A DNA stretch of 64,000 nt from positions 5,766,495 through 5,830,494 of the forward strand of contig SSBO01000003.1 in the NCBI GenBank assembly GCA_005281725.1, in the 5' to 3' direction. The position numbers and the translations under genes were made by a program. This document shows positions 23,501-36,950 of the stretch, piece by piece; positions within the stretch are counted from its first letter, which is position 1; each line of letters starts with the position of its first letter. The DNA is from Wuchereria bancrofti. Its lineage: Eukaryota > Nematoda > Chromadorea > Rhabditida > Onchocercidae. Below the pieces are notes generated by a model. It did not search any database and was not told the origin of the DNA. It was given only the letters and a program-made list of their open reading frames with translations.

Positions 23501-24957
23501 ATAGCTACTGAAGCATATGAGAAAAATTCATTTAATTTCTATTCTTTTGTAGTAATAAAATTCATTCAAATAATATCCCTATATTCCATAACGTTAGAAT
23601 TTGATTCTCAACATCCTGAAGATAAATAATTATGAAACAACATTTGATGTTCTGATTGTCAGTACCGATAAACCAGGAAAAAATGAAAGCAGGAAGGAAT
23701 TGAATTAATGAGAAAATTTTGAAAAAAAATTTTGAAAATATAGTCGAATGATATAAAGATTTTTTGCAATGTTGAAGGAATGATTTAGAAATGATGAAAG
23801 AAAGTTAAATTTCCATTAATCCAAAAAATAATTTTGCATTTCATAATTTTCACAAACCTCTTTGAATTGCTAATCTCTTAGCAAGTTCAAATAGCTGACA
23901 AAAATTAGTTCCGTATTCAAATTAAGCGACAAATACTATTAGAAGTAAAGAGGCCTTAAATTTTATAATATAGCATTAAAAGTAATGCTTCTATGAGCTC
24001 AGCTCTATTTGATTTCAAGATATCATGAACTAAATGGATCACATAAATTATGCAACCGAATAATTCGGATAAGTAAAAAGTTTTTCCTATGATATCAGTA
24101 GAAATATTCTTATTAAATTGGACTTGATTTAAATTTTACTCATTTTTTTATTACAATTAATACACCATAACCACTTCGCGCACTTCATTTTTTTGGCTGT
24201 TACAAAAATTAAAAGTTAAATAAAATTTGAATTGTTATAAATTCAACAACAATGCACCATCCATTAGTCTCATCATCTAATCTTATAAGGAAATTGTAGT
24301 GGACGAAGTAGCAGAAGGTAGAAAGCAAACACTCCATAAAATACCGTTGAAAAATAAATATAATTAGGAGGTAACATTAAACATAAAAATGTGACATTAT
24401 GCAGTTTAGGCATTAATATTTAAAGTTATATTAAAAGTCGAAGTTTTATTATTCATTTCTTCTCTTTTCTAGCATCTTCTAATATCTGACATCAATAAAG
24501 AGAAATAATTATTGTTTGGCATTGAGAAATGAATGCAATTCAAAGCATTTTATCTTTAACATCGATAGCAGAAGCAATGCAGGGTGTCTAAGGCTTCGAG
24601 AGATTTAGAGGTCAGCTTTGGACTTAGAAAATCTCAATACTTTCGATATTATCCGAGATGAAAGGGAAAAGAAAAGCCTAATTACCGTTCATTTTGCTGA
24701 TGTTCCACCCCTTCCGCTACAAATGATTGGCTAGGGTTTAGCACTTCTATTGCTAGGCTAACGATATCGATAGTTCAGTGTGCTTTTCACTCCGCCCACT
24801 TCCGTAATGAACCACGGATATGGTGCGTCCTTCTTGGAAGATGGGTTGGTCGATCATAATAGTTTCCAAGGCTTCCGAGCCAAGAAAAAGAAGGAAATCA
24901 GAGGGGAAAGAGATGCCGGACGTTGTTGCCGCAGTACGGGAAGGAAACTGACTGCAA
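20555..24957. other. Intergenic; one possible exon, promoter of ETS gene at right end
   Basis: Most of this 4.4 kb is AT-rich without a supportable gene. A 162-base open segment at 22619-22780 has good splice borders and is listed separately. The last 400 bases (about 24580-24957) are less AT-rich and lie directly before the ETS-gene start, so they probably hold its promoter and 5' UTR. Confidence 0.5.
22619..22780 (+). other. Possible isolated exon
   Basis: The segment is preceded by TAGTTTTGCAG and followed by GCAG/GTAAAA. One frame is open throughout and reads IHLQHSTFEHVTEDNCLHSF and onward to LRDSLVRKKRA. A 39-base open piece with matching borders (AG at 22293, GTAAGT after CATGCAAAT near 22333) lies upstream and would join in frame. 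No family is recognised and no start or stop exons were identified. Confidence 0.25.
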
Positions 24958-27900
24958 ATGGATTCAAAATCGGATGTTCGACAGCAACCAGCTAATCCTA
25001 ATTCTGCGCCACTACTGCCTGCATTACAAGTGGCAACATCGGCTCTACCTGGACCAACTGCTAGTACAAGCTCATCGATAAGCAAAGATCCACAGCCAAA
25101 CATCGCTCTTACCAATTTCAATTTCGGCGCTTTTCAGGTATTAAAGAAAACATTCGGAAATTTCGTCTTAACTTGCAATATCTTTCTCATTTTTCCATAT
25201 TGGCCAGTTTTTACTTTCTGCTTTACAAACAACAATTTTTGTTGAATAATTCTAAACATTCTTCATTCTTTCCCCCCAGTCTAACCAGATATCTAGCTTA
25301 TTATAGATTTCACCTCGCACATCTCTAACTTAAGCTGGCAATGTGACACTCTTCATCACCCTTTTACTCCACTTTTACTGATTAATGTATCTTATAACCC
25401 TTGCAGCTATATGTTTAAAATATTCTAATATATTCAAAGGACTGATCAAAGGATTCTGTGATTTATCCATTCTTGTCAGTCTTTTATTATTTACATATTG
25501 CTTCAAAAGATTATAATCAACTCCTTCAAAAGTTTGCTCACTTCAGATGCAAAAAGATAAATAAATTTATATCTTTTTTTTCAAATTTGTTCTAAATTAA
25601 TAAAAAATAGCTTCAAATGCTTGCACTGAATGCACTTTTGATCTATCATAATTTCACTTTCCAAACATAATTTTATGATTTTAAATCTATAAAATCATTA
25701 CGCATGTTAAGGTAAGCGTAATTTCATGAAGCTGCTCTGATTGCTAAAAGTTGCATTTTATGACCTAGTAGAACTAAAATTATGTTATTTAGTCCAGCAA
25801 AATTTTTGTCGCATGATATTTAAGGTTAGTCCTGAACGTGGTTTGAAAAATGTCTAGTTGCAAATACGGTTATTGACCGCTGTTAGCTTTGCTTCCGAAT
25901 CAGCAGTTTTGTTATTATATTCTGGGAACTAAATCATATTTTCTGCACTTATATTAATGATAGAATTAGTGCTTCGAAATAATAAAAAAAAAAGCAAAGT
26001 AAATTAGAAATCAAGAAATTTTGACAAACTGAAATGAAGCAAAAGGCTCTTTTATAACTTAATAATTATGTATTGCCTAACTAGAGTTTTTCTATTGACA
26101 CGTAAAATACATCAATTCTCCTTTCAGTTATCAGCAGCCAATGCGAACGTTAACACTACAACAAATATGGTTCCCATTTCACAGAGGAACATTTTTTACG
26201 ACACAAGCAGTAATTCGATACAAATGCATAAACAGCAAATCACTCATCAAACCGGTAATTTTTTTTGTTCGATGCTTCATTGTTGCTTGATTGATTCCTT
26301 GAACACTTATTTATTTTTTTTCTTGAATTTTAAATTGATTCTTTCATTTTATCACTCATTTCCCAAATTTCATATTCGCTAATATGTCTTGCAATACAAA
26401 AGAGTAGGGGAATTAATGATGACACAACGATTTGCTACTGTAGATGTCATGGTAACGCGATACTTTATCAGTACAGCATCTTTCATAACCTCTCGAAGAC
26501 TCATCAAGTACTGTGAAGTGCACTTAAGACTGATTCTTTTTGCGCATTATCTCGAAGGAAGCTTTTAGAAACTAATTTATTATATTAAGCATTCTTTTCT
26601 CAATGCAGTGACTTCTAGAAATTAACTTTCGAAAATAAGTCCTTCGAAATGAGTCTTATTATTGATATGGATTTCAATTAACTCGTTTTGTGTCTTCCTG
26701 GAAATGCTTTTTAATCCCTCTAATACTTTCGTGATATAAGTAAATTAAAATATTCCAATTGTCTAGTTTGTTTAATTACTTTTTCTGATTCAAGAATAAA
26801 CAAAAACGAAATTGTCTTCACATAACATTCAAAAACTTATTTAAATAAGATTCGTCCACATGAAAACTAACTTATACAAATTATAGCATTCCCTTGAATA
26901 ATGTGCGCTTGAGATAGCTAATGATTTGTAAAGAAGGAAATTTTGAAATGCTGATAGTTTTATTGATTTTTAGTTGAATTTTACATAGACTTAGAGGAAA
27001 ATGATTTTTGATTTCCTGAATTCCTATGTGAAGCTGCAGCGCAACTCAAAATCATTGGAAATAAAGCAAATATGTCCTGTTGAATTTTGAAATTACGTAA
27101 ATTATGTGCGCAAATTTCGAATTTCAAATTTCTTGGAGAGATGTTTTTTTTTTTTATTATTTGAAAACAGTAGCAGAACAGCAAGCAAATTTCATTATAG
27201 AAAGTTACGTCTATAAACTTGAAGGAAGAATAATAGTCAATTTGACTGGAGCAGTACAAATTTTATCAGGAAAATTTTGAAGTTCAATAGCTATATTTTT
27301 CAAATCGCTTTTATCTCGAAATTTATTACATTTCAATTGCAGAACATTAAGGTTAAAAGGATTGGAAAGGAGTTAGGCAGAATTGAAAGCCAGTTCTCGG
27401 GCAAAGTAATAAACTGATTTTCTTCCTTGGAGGCAAATGTTTTTGCAAGTCAAACTTGTAAAAAGAACAAATAAATTTGTCGAAATTTTATTTTTCAAAT
27501 TTTTCTTTGATCTGTTGAATGTTGTTTGAAATTCTGACGCATGTCAAAAGTGTAAGCTTATTCATTCATATTTTTTTTTTCTTGTTTTATTTTTAAGCTT
27601 AGAAAACAAATAAGTAACAAAACATGTAAATGTACTAGCACATGTCAGATCAAAGATTCGGATTTCATGAAACCTTTTTGAAATGTCACATACTGAGTGT
27701 TTTATAATCAGAGTGAATATTCATAAATTTGATTTTATTACTAATTATTTTTTACTGATTTACATTCTCATATTGAGTTACGTGTACAACTTTCTGATAA
27801 CGTGGCATATTATTTTATCCTTGCTTTCCTTATAGGGATGAATTTGAACGCTAATGCATTTCATGCTACGGCACCGAGTCATTCGTCAACAACGACAACA

Positions 27901-30900
27901 ACTATAAAGGAGGAGGTAAAGGTATGCTTTTAATAGAAAGGTATGATTTTAAATCATCCGCCAATTAATATTACCATAGACTGAAAATTGTGTGGTGGTA
28001 TTATTTAGTGTTAATTTTTCAACTTTCGATTTTTTAAAATGGCTGAAAAAAAATAATTGAAATTCAATCAGCTGAGATATAATTTTGTTCTCAAGGTTGT
28101 GTGGAATTTTAGCCGACAACGCTAAATTCATCGTGCTTCAGTTGCTCATCATTACGACTACCGACGTGTCATACAACAGCATTTGGACAACCTGGTTTGT
28201 GCACATTTTATTACAGTGGGATATGATCCAATAATTCAAAACATGCTTTTAAGCGATCAACAGGAGTCAATTTATGCTAAGCATTTACTCACCATTTTTT
28301 AATTTCCTGTTGATTTGTTTTGATTGGTTTTAATTAATCAGTCACTGAACATCCTTTCACTTCAAATTATCATCTCAATTAGGAAGTAAAAGTAATTTCA
28401 TAAGCACTTGAAGTCTATAATTTCAGGTCTATTTCAGTCTGATGTTCCATGTATTAAATCTAAAAATTTTTAAAAATTTAGTATTACAGTTATATACAGT
28501 TATCGAAATCACTGAATTTAGAAATTTCTTAAAGGTCCAAAAAGTTTGCTTAACAATTTTAAATTAATTGTGGCAATTTGAAGTGCATTTTTTCGTTTTG
28601 CTTAAAATTAGAAAGCAATGGTAAGGTATTTTACACGAAACATAGTTTAGTTCCTATACCCAATTACTCATTCTTTATTATAAGAGTAATTGTTATAGCT
28701 CCTAGCAAGAAAAGGGAAACCGATAATAGGGATTTCTTAAAGGGAGCTATTATTTTGTGGTAAATATTGGCACATTGGCAAATATGCTTCGAAAGCTTAT
28801 TGTCGTCGTGTAGCCTAGATGTGCGCTAAAATGAGAGCGTAGTAGCGCTATTACGTAGAATTGAACAAAGAAAGCCGACGGGATTCAGCCCAAGATTGTG
28901 TTGATACTATCAAGGGGACCAATATCGCTTACCTCTATGCAACCCCCTCACTGCGCTCTCTTTTCCTTTCGTTGAAAGCACTCTATCATACCTTCAAAAA
29001 GAATGCGTAATGAGATAATAGGTTAATAAGTATTATGCAAATTACTGTAATCGATATGCGGTAGTTGTTGCCATTTTACTTAACATCTCTGTCTTTCAAC
29101 CACTAAAATAGAAGCAGAAGGTTAATTAGATTGATTTTTTAAAATGAATGAAATTCTTATAATTTGAGTTGAATTGGTTTTAAAAAAAATTAAAATCAGA
29201 AAAAGTTTGACAATGCATTGAAGCACGATTTCAAATTTACGACATGTCTTTTGTTTATGTGTTCATTTTCCCTACCTGTTTAACCTGTGACCTTCTACAG
29301 AAAGTCGCTTTCATATAATGTTTATGTCTGAAAGAAGAAATAATTGGGAAAGAAAAAAGTTTTGTTCCTTATGCAATATGCACAATTTGTTTTGTTACCA
29401 ACTGAATACTCTACAGTAAGCAGGAGTGAATTTCATACTACCGATTTACACTTCTGTACAAGGCTTCAGATGCTTGTTCAATAGTTTGAAAACAAGTGAC
29501 ATATCATGAATAGAGTTTTTAAGGCCTCATAATCTAACTCGTATCCTTGTTCCAGTCCACAAGTGTAATTCTGTTTCAGCAGAATGAACTAAAGTCTTTT
29601 CAAAAGTGTATGGACACGGCAAGGCTTATTAAAAAAAATTTTTGTTCAAACGTTGTTAGGTATTTGTGGAGGAGGGCAGAAAGGTCATGTAAAATTGGCT
29701 TAAATTGGCTTTAATCTTATAAAAAAGCTTTTTACTCTCTGCTTTCAAACGAGAAACATGGAAATGAATGGGTAAGGAAAGGTAGATAAATAAGTGAAAT
29801 CAAGGAATGGCAGCTGCAGCAGTCTAACAAAAACATAATGAGCACGGCAGTACCCGTACGACAATTTTACTGAAACGTCCATCATGTAACCCTAGTCCTT
29901 AACCCCACACTCAAAATCGAACACTAATTATTTCCCTTCAAGATATAATTGATAGAACAATAGATGGGGCAAATCTGTACAATTTTTACTTACCAAAATC
30001 AAATTCTAATTATCCAAATCTTTAAATAACAAAATATTTGATCGTTTTTTTTTTTGTTTTTGTTCTTTTTTGTACGTTTGAAATTTGAAAAGAATTCATC
30101 AAGTTTTGATAGAGTTGCTGAATTTACATAATATCATTATTAATATTTGCTGTTTGACTGTAATTTTCGAATAATCTTTTTGGAATATATAACAGCAAAA
30201 GAACTTTGATTTCTTCCGACTATATTATGGAAGTAGCACTGCTTCTCTAAGCATATGATATAAGTTAATAGGCAAATAAATATAAACCATGAAAAGTGAA
30301 TTCGTCATCAGTAACAAGTATTTTTTTTACTTGCAAAGTAATCCGATTGAAATAAGGCCGAGACTAGCTGATTTATCATGCCGATACTAATTGCATACTT
30401 TTCAACTACCGTAAACTTGACTTTCTTGCTATAGTTTGCTAGTGTACTACTAAGCTAATTAAGACTAAACCCTTCAAAGAACAAAATGAATTTCTGTTCT
30501 GACTGTCTTAGCTGTGTAAGAATAAGGTAAGGGTCAACTGCTCCCTATCCTGTTCTTCTTCCTCTTCTCTCCTTCCCTTTAATTCCATCATCATCATCGA
30601 AGTCATTGCTAACTCCAATGTTTTCATAGTATACTCATTCAGGAGTCTGCTCAGCCTTAAATTCAATAAGCCTAATCAGAGGCTTTCTGCCCCTTGCTCT
30701 TCCTTTTGCACCTCTTTAACGCCAAAACTTATTTCACATGTCTTGAAAGATTCCAAAATGGAAATCATGACTTCATTTGAATGAATTATACAAAGAATGA
30801 ATCAATCAAAACAAATTCAATCATCCAAATGGCGGTGCACATGCACGATAAAATGATGAAGAAATGATCAACAGTGGAGCATTTTAACAAATTGATTTCC

Positions 30901-32512
30901 CACAATATCTCGGGATTTCGGGGAATCATTCTTGGCACGCTAAAACAAATATTGGCAAAATATTTCTGTTACACTTGCAGAGTTGGAATGATAGATTTGG
31001 ACTTACTCATAGTGATTTGATGTTTGTGACTACAGAAATGTAACAGGAAATTTTTACTTATTTCATTCATCAGTGATTCTGCTGTTATGCTAATATCAAT
31101 ATCATGTTTTACTGCAATGACTACAGTATATGCTTAATTAATTGTGTAAAAAATATGTGGCAAATAGTATGCACCTGAAAATTGACAGCTTAAAAGTTTC
31201 AAGTAACTTCAATAAAATTTTCAGATCCGTATCAAATCTTGGGTCCGACAAGTAGTCGACTGGCAAGTGCAGGTTAGTTTTCACCATAACCACTTTTGTT
31301 TCGAAAATATGCGGTGAATTTTTTTCTAATATCACGCAAAACAAGAATTTTGTAATCTATGAAAGAACTGCAATATAATGATTGGCGATGAAAATTACAA
31401 TATATTAATTTAAAAATGTTATTCAACTACAGAAATAAAAACCATCAGGTAGTGGACAAATTCAACTTTGGCAATTCCTTCTGGAGTTGCTGTCAGATAG
31501 CCGCTATGCGGAATCTATCACTTGGGAGGGTACGAATGGTGAATTCAAGTTAGTTGATCCAGACGATGTGGCTCGTCGTTGGGGTGAACGGAAAAGCAAG
31601 CCAAATATGAATTATGACAAAATGAGTCGGGCGTTGCGATACTACTATGATAAAAATATCATGTGTAAAGTGCATGGGAAACGATATGCTTACAAATTCG
31701 ATTTTCAAGGTTTGAAAAGAAAACTGATACTTTATTGTCTTACAAATTTAATAACTAAAATTACTGTCGCAATTATTTTTGAAGGACAGTTATTTCAAAC
31801 AAATAAGAAGTTTCTTACCATTTAATACTCTTGTCGCATAAGTCAAATAATACCGCAGTCTCGTGTTTCGCTTAAAAAAATTTGCAAAGAAGTTCTGCAA
31901 ATTTCAGGAAAAATAAAACGCTATAAATTAAGTTTTAGGAATAGCACAGGCTCTACAACCGCAAACAAACACGACTTCATCAGATCTGTTCCAGCAATCA
32001 CGATTACATTCTTCAGAATTCATCCATGCACCGTGGGCTACCGCAAATTATCGCACACTTATGACACCTCAATTCCAGGTTCATTTGAATAGCATTTGTG
32101 ACAGTAATTAAAACGAAACTACCGAAGATAAATGCAGTCTATTTACATTATTTACAAAAAAAGTCTATTTACATAGCTTTTGTTAATGAAAAGTTAAATG
32201 CAGTAGAGGTGAGACAAGACTGTAAAATGCTATATTTCATAAAGATACTATCTTATCGCACTTTCTTACGATTACCTTTTTTCGTTCCCATATTTACAAA
32301 TTAGAACTTTTGGACAAATATATTTAGAATATTGCTTAATATTTCCAAGACCCTGAAAATTTAAAAAAGCGAGCTTTCAGGCATCTGCTGCAGCAGGGGC
32401 CTTGTTCAATCCACCGGTTGGCTATGCTAGTTTTGGTACATCCGGTAATGGTGCCCTGCAGGCCCGTAATTTTCCGCTCTATGCGTCATCCAATTACCCT
32501 AAATGTATATAG
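24958..32512 (+). CDS. ETS-domain transcription factor (ERG/FLI1/FEV class), 7 exons
   Basis: Exons 24958-25137, 26128-26254, 27836-27921, 28113-28194, 31449-31709, 31939-32078 and 32381-32512 join in phase to 335 residues. The ATG at 24958 is fixed by an in-frame TGA at 24949-24951. The first four exons encode low-complexity Ser/Thr/Ala/Asn/Gln sequence with no Pointed (PNT) domain. Exon 5 carries essentially the whole ETS domain: [55 protein letters not shown], then [20 protein letters not shown]. The recognition-helix residues of the RALRYYY motif are intact. Exon 6 begins GIAQALQPQ, the ERG/FLI1-type border. The C-terminus is Ala/Gly/Tyr-rich ([20 protein letters not shown]). It should bind GGAA-core sites in the nucleus. 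Lack of PNT is like FEV and C. elegans ETS-5, while the ETS-domain border is ERG/FLI1-like, so I give no symbol. Donor choice at 27921 (versus six bases earlier) is ambiguous. Confidence 0.92.
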
Positions 32513-35261
32513 TACTAGTCTAATAGTCAAAGATAACAGTCAAATATGAAAATTACTGTCCATCAATTCAATCATAAATCAAGAATAGGAAGACTGTTTT
32601 TTGAATTCTGATTTTACTTACTAAATTTCCATATTTAACTGAAAAATCTTTACATAGTTCTTACGTCTACGTATTTGACATGAATTTTTTCTTGTGCATG
32701 CGCATTATTCTTGTCGAAACATTGATTTGTCTTTAATGTCAACTTCATAATATTATGTTTTTCAGTATTTGAAAGATTTTATAAACCAGCAAAGTTTCAG
32801 TTTCATTATTTGGAGTTTCAGAGTTAGCTTTCATACTAACAATCCTTGATCTTGAATACAAATATAATGGCTTTTTTTTTTTAATATAGATGAGATGATC
32901 GATAGTCTTTTATTTTTGCGAATTTATTTTGTTCCTTATAACTGATCTCACTGTAATTTTATTCGCTTGAAACCTTCTAATTGACTTAACGTATTATGGC
33001 AATGTAATAAAATAAATTGAGTTTCCATAAAGTTTTTATATGAATATTCAAAATGAAGATTTTGTACAAGTCAAGAGGAAGATATTCAATAGTTTGTGAT
33101 AATGCTTTTTCGTCAATTGAGTTTTAGTTCGCTCATTTGCTCGGGGCGAAAAAAACTAGGCACCACCAAATTGTTGGATTTATTTAAACTTATTTTGAAC
33201 TTATTTTAGACCTTATAGCAAAATTTATTGCTTAGCTGTCGAGGAGAAATACAGTTTTAGGGATCTTGACTCTGAGTTGGATGAAATTATCGAGCACTAT
33301 CCAAAAAATCATAATTTTCCCATTTCACTGAGCAAAAAGTGAAATTTTTGATGTCAGCTTCTACCAAACAAAATTCATCACAAAGAAGTTATCATCAAAT
33401 CAATCGTTTTTTAAGTTGATAAAAACTAACCATGGATAAGTTAAAAGTGAAAGTCGCAAATACAGACGATGGTGTCAACTATGCGTCAAAAGTTACGATA
33501 ACAGGCTGATCATCTCTAAATTTCATTCTGCTATCAACAACTGCTAACTGGATGAAATATGCAAATAAGACCATCTCATAACGTTTATGAAGTAGTGCTT
33601 TCCTTAGATCTTAATTCATGTTTATTTATTATCACTCACATAATAAGTGATAAAGCTGTACCCGGAAATTGCAGCTTGAAATTGTTATACTATTATAGCA
33701 CTTAGGTAGTGCAACTTCTCATGCATTTGTGAATAATTTCAAGTGTTGGCGCTAACATTCGCTTTTTCACATCATATAGCGCAGTAAAAGTTAACATTTC
33801 AGCACTTTTTTTTTTCGAGAAAATTTGAACAGGAAAAACAAAGGTAATGTCTCTGAACGACATTTTCGGGTTCCTCGGAAAGCAAACACTGAAATTGATG
33901 TAACCAAGAGTATTCTCTTAATAGCATAATTTGGTTTAGAACACGGTCATTTTCTTCATGTTCTCCAAAGTAATTTATATGATATCCTTATGCGAGCAAA
34001 ACCTCAGAGATTACTGAAATATCAAACAGAAAAAAAATGTCGCCAGCCACGTTTTCAGCATTAAAGGAACTTCTCTTTTCAATTAAACTTGAGTTAAAAA
34101 TTAACCAACTGATGTGCCTAATTTACACTACGAACTTTCTTCGAAAACTTTCTTTTTTGATACCAAAATCGAATAGACAGTCTGAAAATGCAAATAAAGT
34201 GTTGAAGTTATATCGTGATGAGATGCTCTAATTTCATTGAGGACCAAAACAAAACCAGTAAACGAGCGACTAACTGGTTCAAAGCTTTTAAATCGCATTC
34301 TCATTTCTTATGGATTTTTTTTTATCTAAGGAATTTATTGGCCTTATATGGATTAGTAAGGTATAAGATAACTGTTGCTTAGAATCTTTAAGAACGAGAA
34401 TTTCATGTTGATGTGTGGGGAAGATTTTTGAATAGATCAACGATAAATTGCTATAACTAATTTACAACTTTGTGATGATCCATCTTGTACACGTCTTGTA
34501 CCACGTTGCAACCCTTATATTCTTACGCAATTGGCAGTAGGATGCACTTGTGCACTTTGACAAGTAATTCACTTACTAAAGTAAACTGCGTGTAGGACTC
34601 TGCAGTTAGTATGTCGAGTGCAACGAACAAGTTTGATGGATTTTGTCGTCCCATTCACCGATGCAAACCGAGATAAAAAATGCAGCGCAGTTTCTTATAA
34701 TTGATGCGCTGATGGGCGGAGCGCATTGCACCGTGTCAAATTCTGTTAGGTTGCGTACATGCATGCATAAACGTATACGAAGTAGTTTGTTAATATAATT
34801 GCGTTGAAACATTGTGCATTTTAGCGTTTCTTTGTCAGCGTTCGTGTGTCAGTTGTCGGCGGTGATTGCAGTTGAGAGGTAGAATGCCAGTCAGTTATGA
34901 TTTAGGACTTCTCTTTCACATAAACATCATACTGGTAGTTCCACTGCTAGTTTTCTTTTTCTCAAAACAGTTCGGTTTCTGTTGTAAACTATCCAAGTGT
35001 GAATTAATAGAAATTTCTGGATTGTATTCTTTTTTTGTGATCATCACCGACTCTAATTCTCTCCCCCAGTGTATACGGACCATTCTTTTGTTCCTTAAAT
35101 GTCCAATTTACTTACATTACTTTCGGTCATTGTTACCTAGTGTTTGATAACTCGAATATGCTTATTTTTTTTTCAGTTTGAGCTTCTCTAATTTGTAATG
35201 CTAAATTCGTTTTTGAACCATACATATTCTTAAAGTATAAAGCCGAACTTTAAGAAAATTG
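32513..35261. other. Intergenic, no gene seen
   Basis: The left part is probably the ETS-gene 3' UTR, with several AATAAA motifs near 33007. Around 34500-34870 the sequence is less AT-rich and may be the promoter of the following gene. TTTTTTTTTCAG ending at 35176 is a strong acceptor 85 bases before the next ATG and could receive a spliced leader or a 5' UTR exon. Confidence 0.5.
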
Positions 35262-36950
35262 ATGAGTGCGGCAGATAACTCTGAAGTTGTCGGTGAAGGA
35301 GGAATGCAGCTAATGAAGCATAGCAATCCAGATGCAGCCCTCGTATTACTCTTTGGATGGGCTGGTTGCAGCGATCGATATTTAGCAAAATATTCCAAAT
35401 TCTATGAGAAAAAGTAACATTATCTATTCCGCATATCAATAAAGAAAACCGCTTGTAAGAGCTGAATTGTTTTCGAATGGACAAACAACTCTATAGGAAC
35501 TCTACAAGATATTAGCTATTTTTAGTTGTTTGAAACACAAATTTTTAGTAGGCCGGACCAACATAAATATTATGTCTATACTGATTTTTCAAAGTAGTGA
35601 GGGATATTTCTTTCTATATACGGATAAAAATGATGTTATCAAGAATGGTGGAAAGATTTTACGGGAAAAAATGTAGCTGGGTCATGCAAGGTTATAGAGT
35701 TTCGCGCATTTACCGATGGTTAGCATCTCAGCCACCTAAGTTGAATTATAAATTTATTTGGTTTTCTCATCAGTTTTCCTTTTCTAACTAACTTTCAGTT
35801 ACTTGATTTCAGTTACTCAGTCTTGCGCTTTACGGCTGATATCCAAAAAATCCGGTCTTTCTCGTCTTATCGGAAATTCGCGTTGGATATTTATGAGAAG
35901 ATTCTCGAAACAACAACGGCACTTTCCATATATTGTCACATGTTCAGCATGAATGGTTGTTCAACATTTTGCGCTTTGTGGGATCTGCTAGATACTGTCG
36001 CGGATTGCGAAGCACTGAAGTCGAAATTTAAAGGCTTGATTTTTGACAGGTATGTCGAATAACTTTTGCCTTGTTCGAATCATATTAGCCTTTTATAATC
36101 TGAAGGTAGCAGAAAATTTTCATTACAGTATAGGGCAAAAACTGAAAATGTGTCGTATCCACACTTCGCTTTTCTTTAGATAATAACTGATTGAACTGTA
36201 ATTATCAACTATCTGTCATTAGAACCGATTATAGAGAATTGAGGGCCTTTTCTCAATCCATTATGCAAGTGCTAGGAAACCATTGATGATGCTGCTGAGA
36301 TCAAGGTCACAAATCAGAACTGGTGTTACTTAAAGGAAATTTCGCGTTGTAGAGATTTTGATTGTTGCAAAACCGAGTTAGCGGCTTTTGGAGCGATGTC
36401 CATTTGATGTGGTTTTCTACGTGTTGTTGTGTAAACTACGCTTCAATCTGTATTAAAAAGTTAATGGCTTATATGTTAATGACCGACATTAGTATTACTG
36501 TTTTTGATTCTAAGGTTGTCAATTTTTAGTTCTCCAGCATACGTGACACCGTGGCAGGCAGCAGCAGCAATATCATTTGCTCTATTGCCACCGTCTGCTT
36601 ATGGCAAGACTTTACGTGAAACTTATCGTCTTATGCTAGCTGGCTATTTTTCAATACATCGTTCTGTGATTTGGCTTCGATCTCAGTGGGATAAAAATGT
36701 TTATGAACGGAACTATTCTTATTTTCGGATGTTGGCAATGAAAGACTTGCCGAAATACCAACTTTATATCTACAGCTCTACGGATTCCATCTGTTCAGCT
36801 GAAAGCATCGAGCAGTTTATAATGCATGAGCATGAACGAAATGCAGTAATTTCAAAATTGTTTTTCAACGACACACTTCACTGTCAGCATTATCGACTTC
36901 ATCCTGAAGAATATGAACAGGCTTGTGTAGAATTTCTCAATAAAGTATGA
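35262..36950 (+). CDS. TMEM53: TMEM53/DUF829 family protein, 3 exons
   Basis: Exons 35262-35413, 35813-36049 and 36530-36950 join in phase to 269 residues, close to the roughly 277 of human TMEM53. The N-terminal block ALVLLFGWAGCSDRYLAKYS is the family hallmark. It is followed by VLRFTADIQKIRSF, then MFSMNGCSTF, which occupies the position of the FSNGG nucleophile-elbow-like segment of the alpha/beta-hydrolase fold. The C-terminal exon opens DSSPAYVTPWQAAAAISFAL and contains LPKYQLYIYSSTDSICSAES and a late HCQHYRLHPEEY block. Family members are reported at the nuclear envelope; enzymatic activity is not established. AATAAA at 36959-36964 starts only nine bases after the stop, so the 3' UTR could be very short. 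An open frame in intron 1 (35597-35791) breaks phase and was not used. Confidence 0.9.

Noticed and set aside
35597..35791. Open frame in intron 1 of the TMEM53 gene that looks like an exon
   Set aside because: Joining exon 1 (phase 2) directly to 35813 gives the expected TMEM53 sequence (EKNYSVLRFTAD), whereas adding this piece breaks the frame and family pattern.
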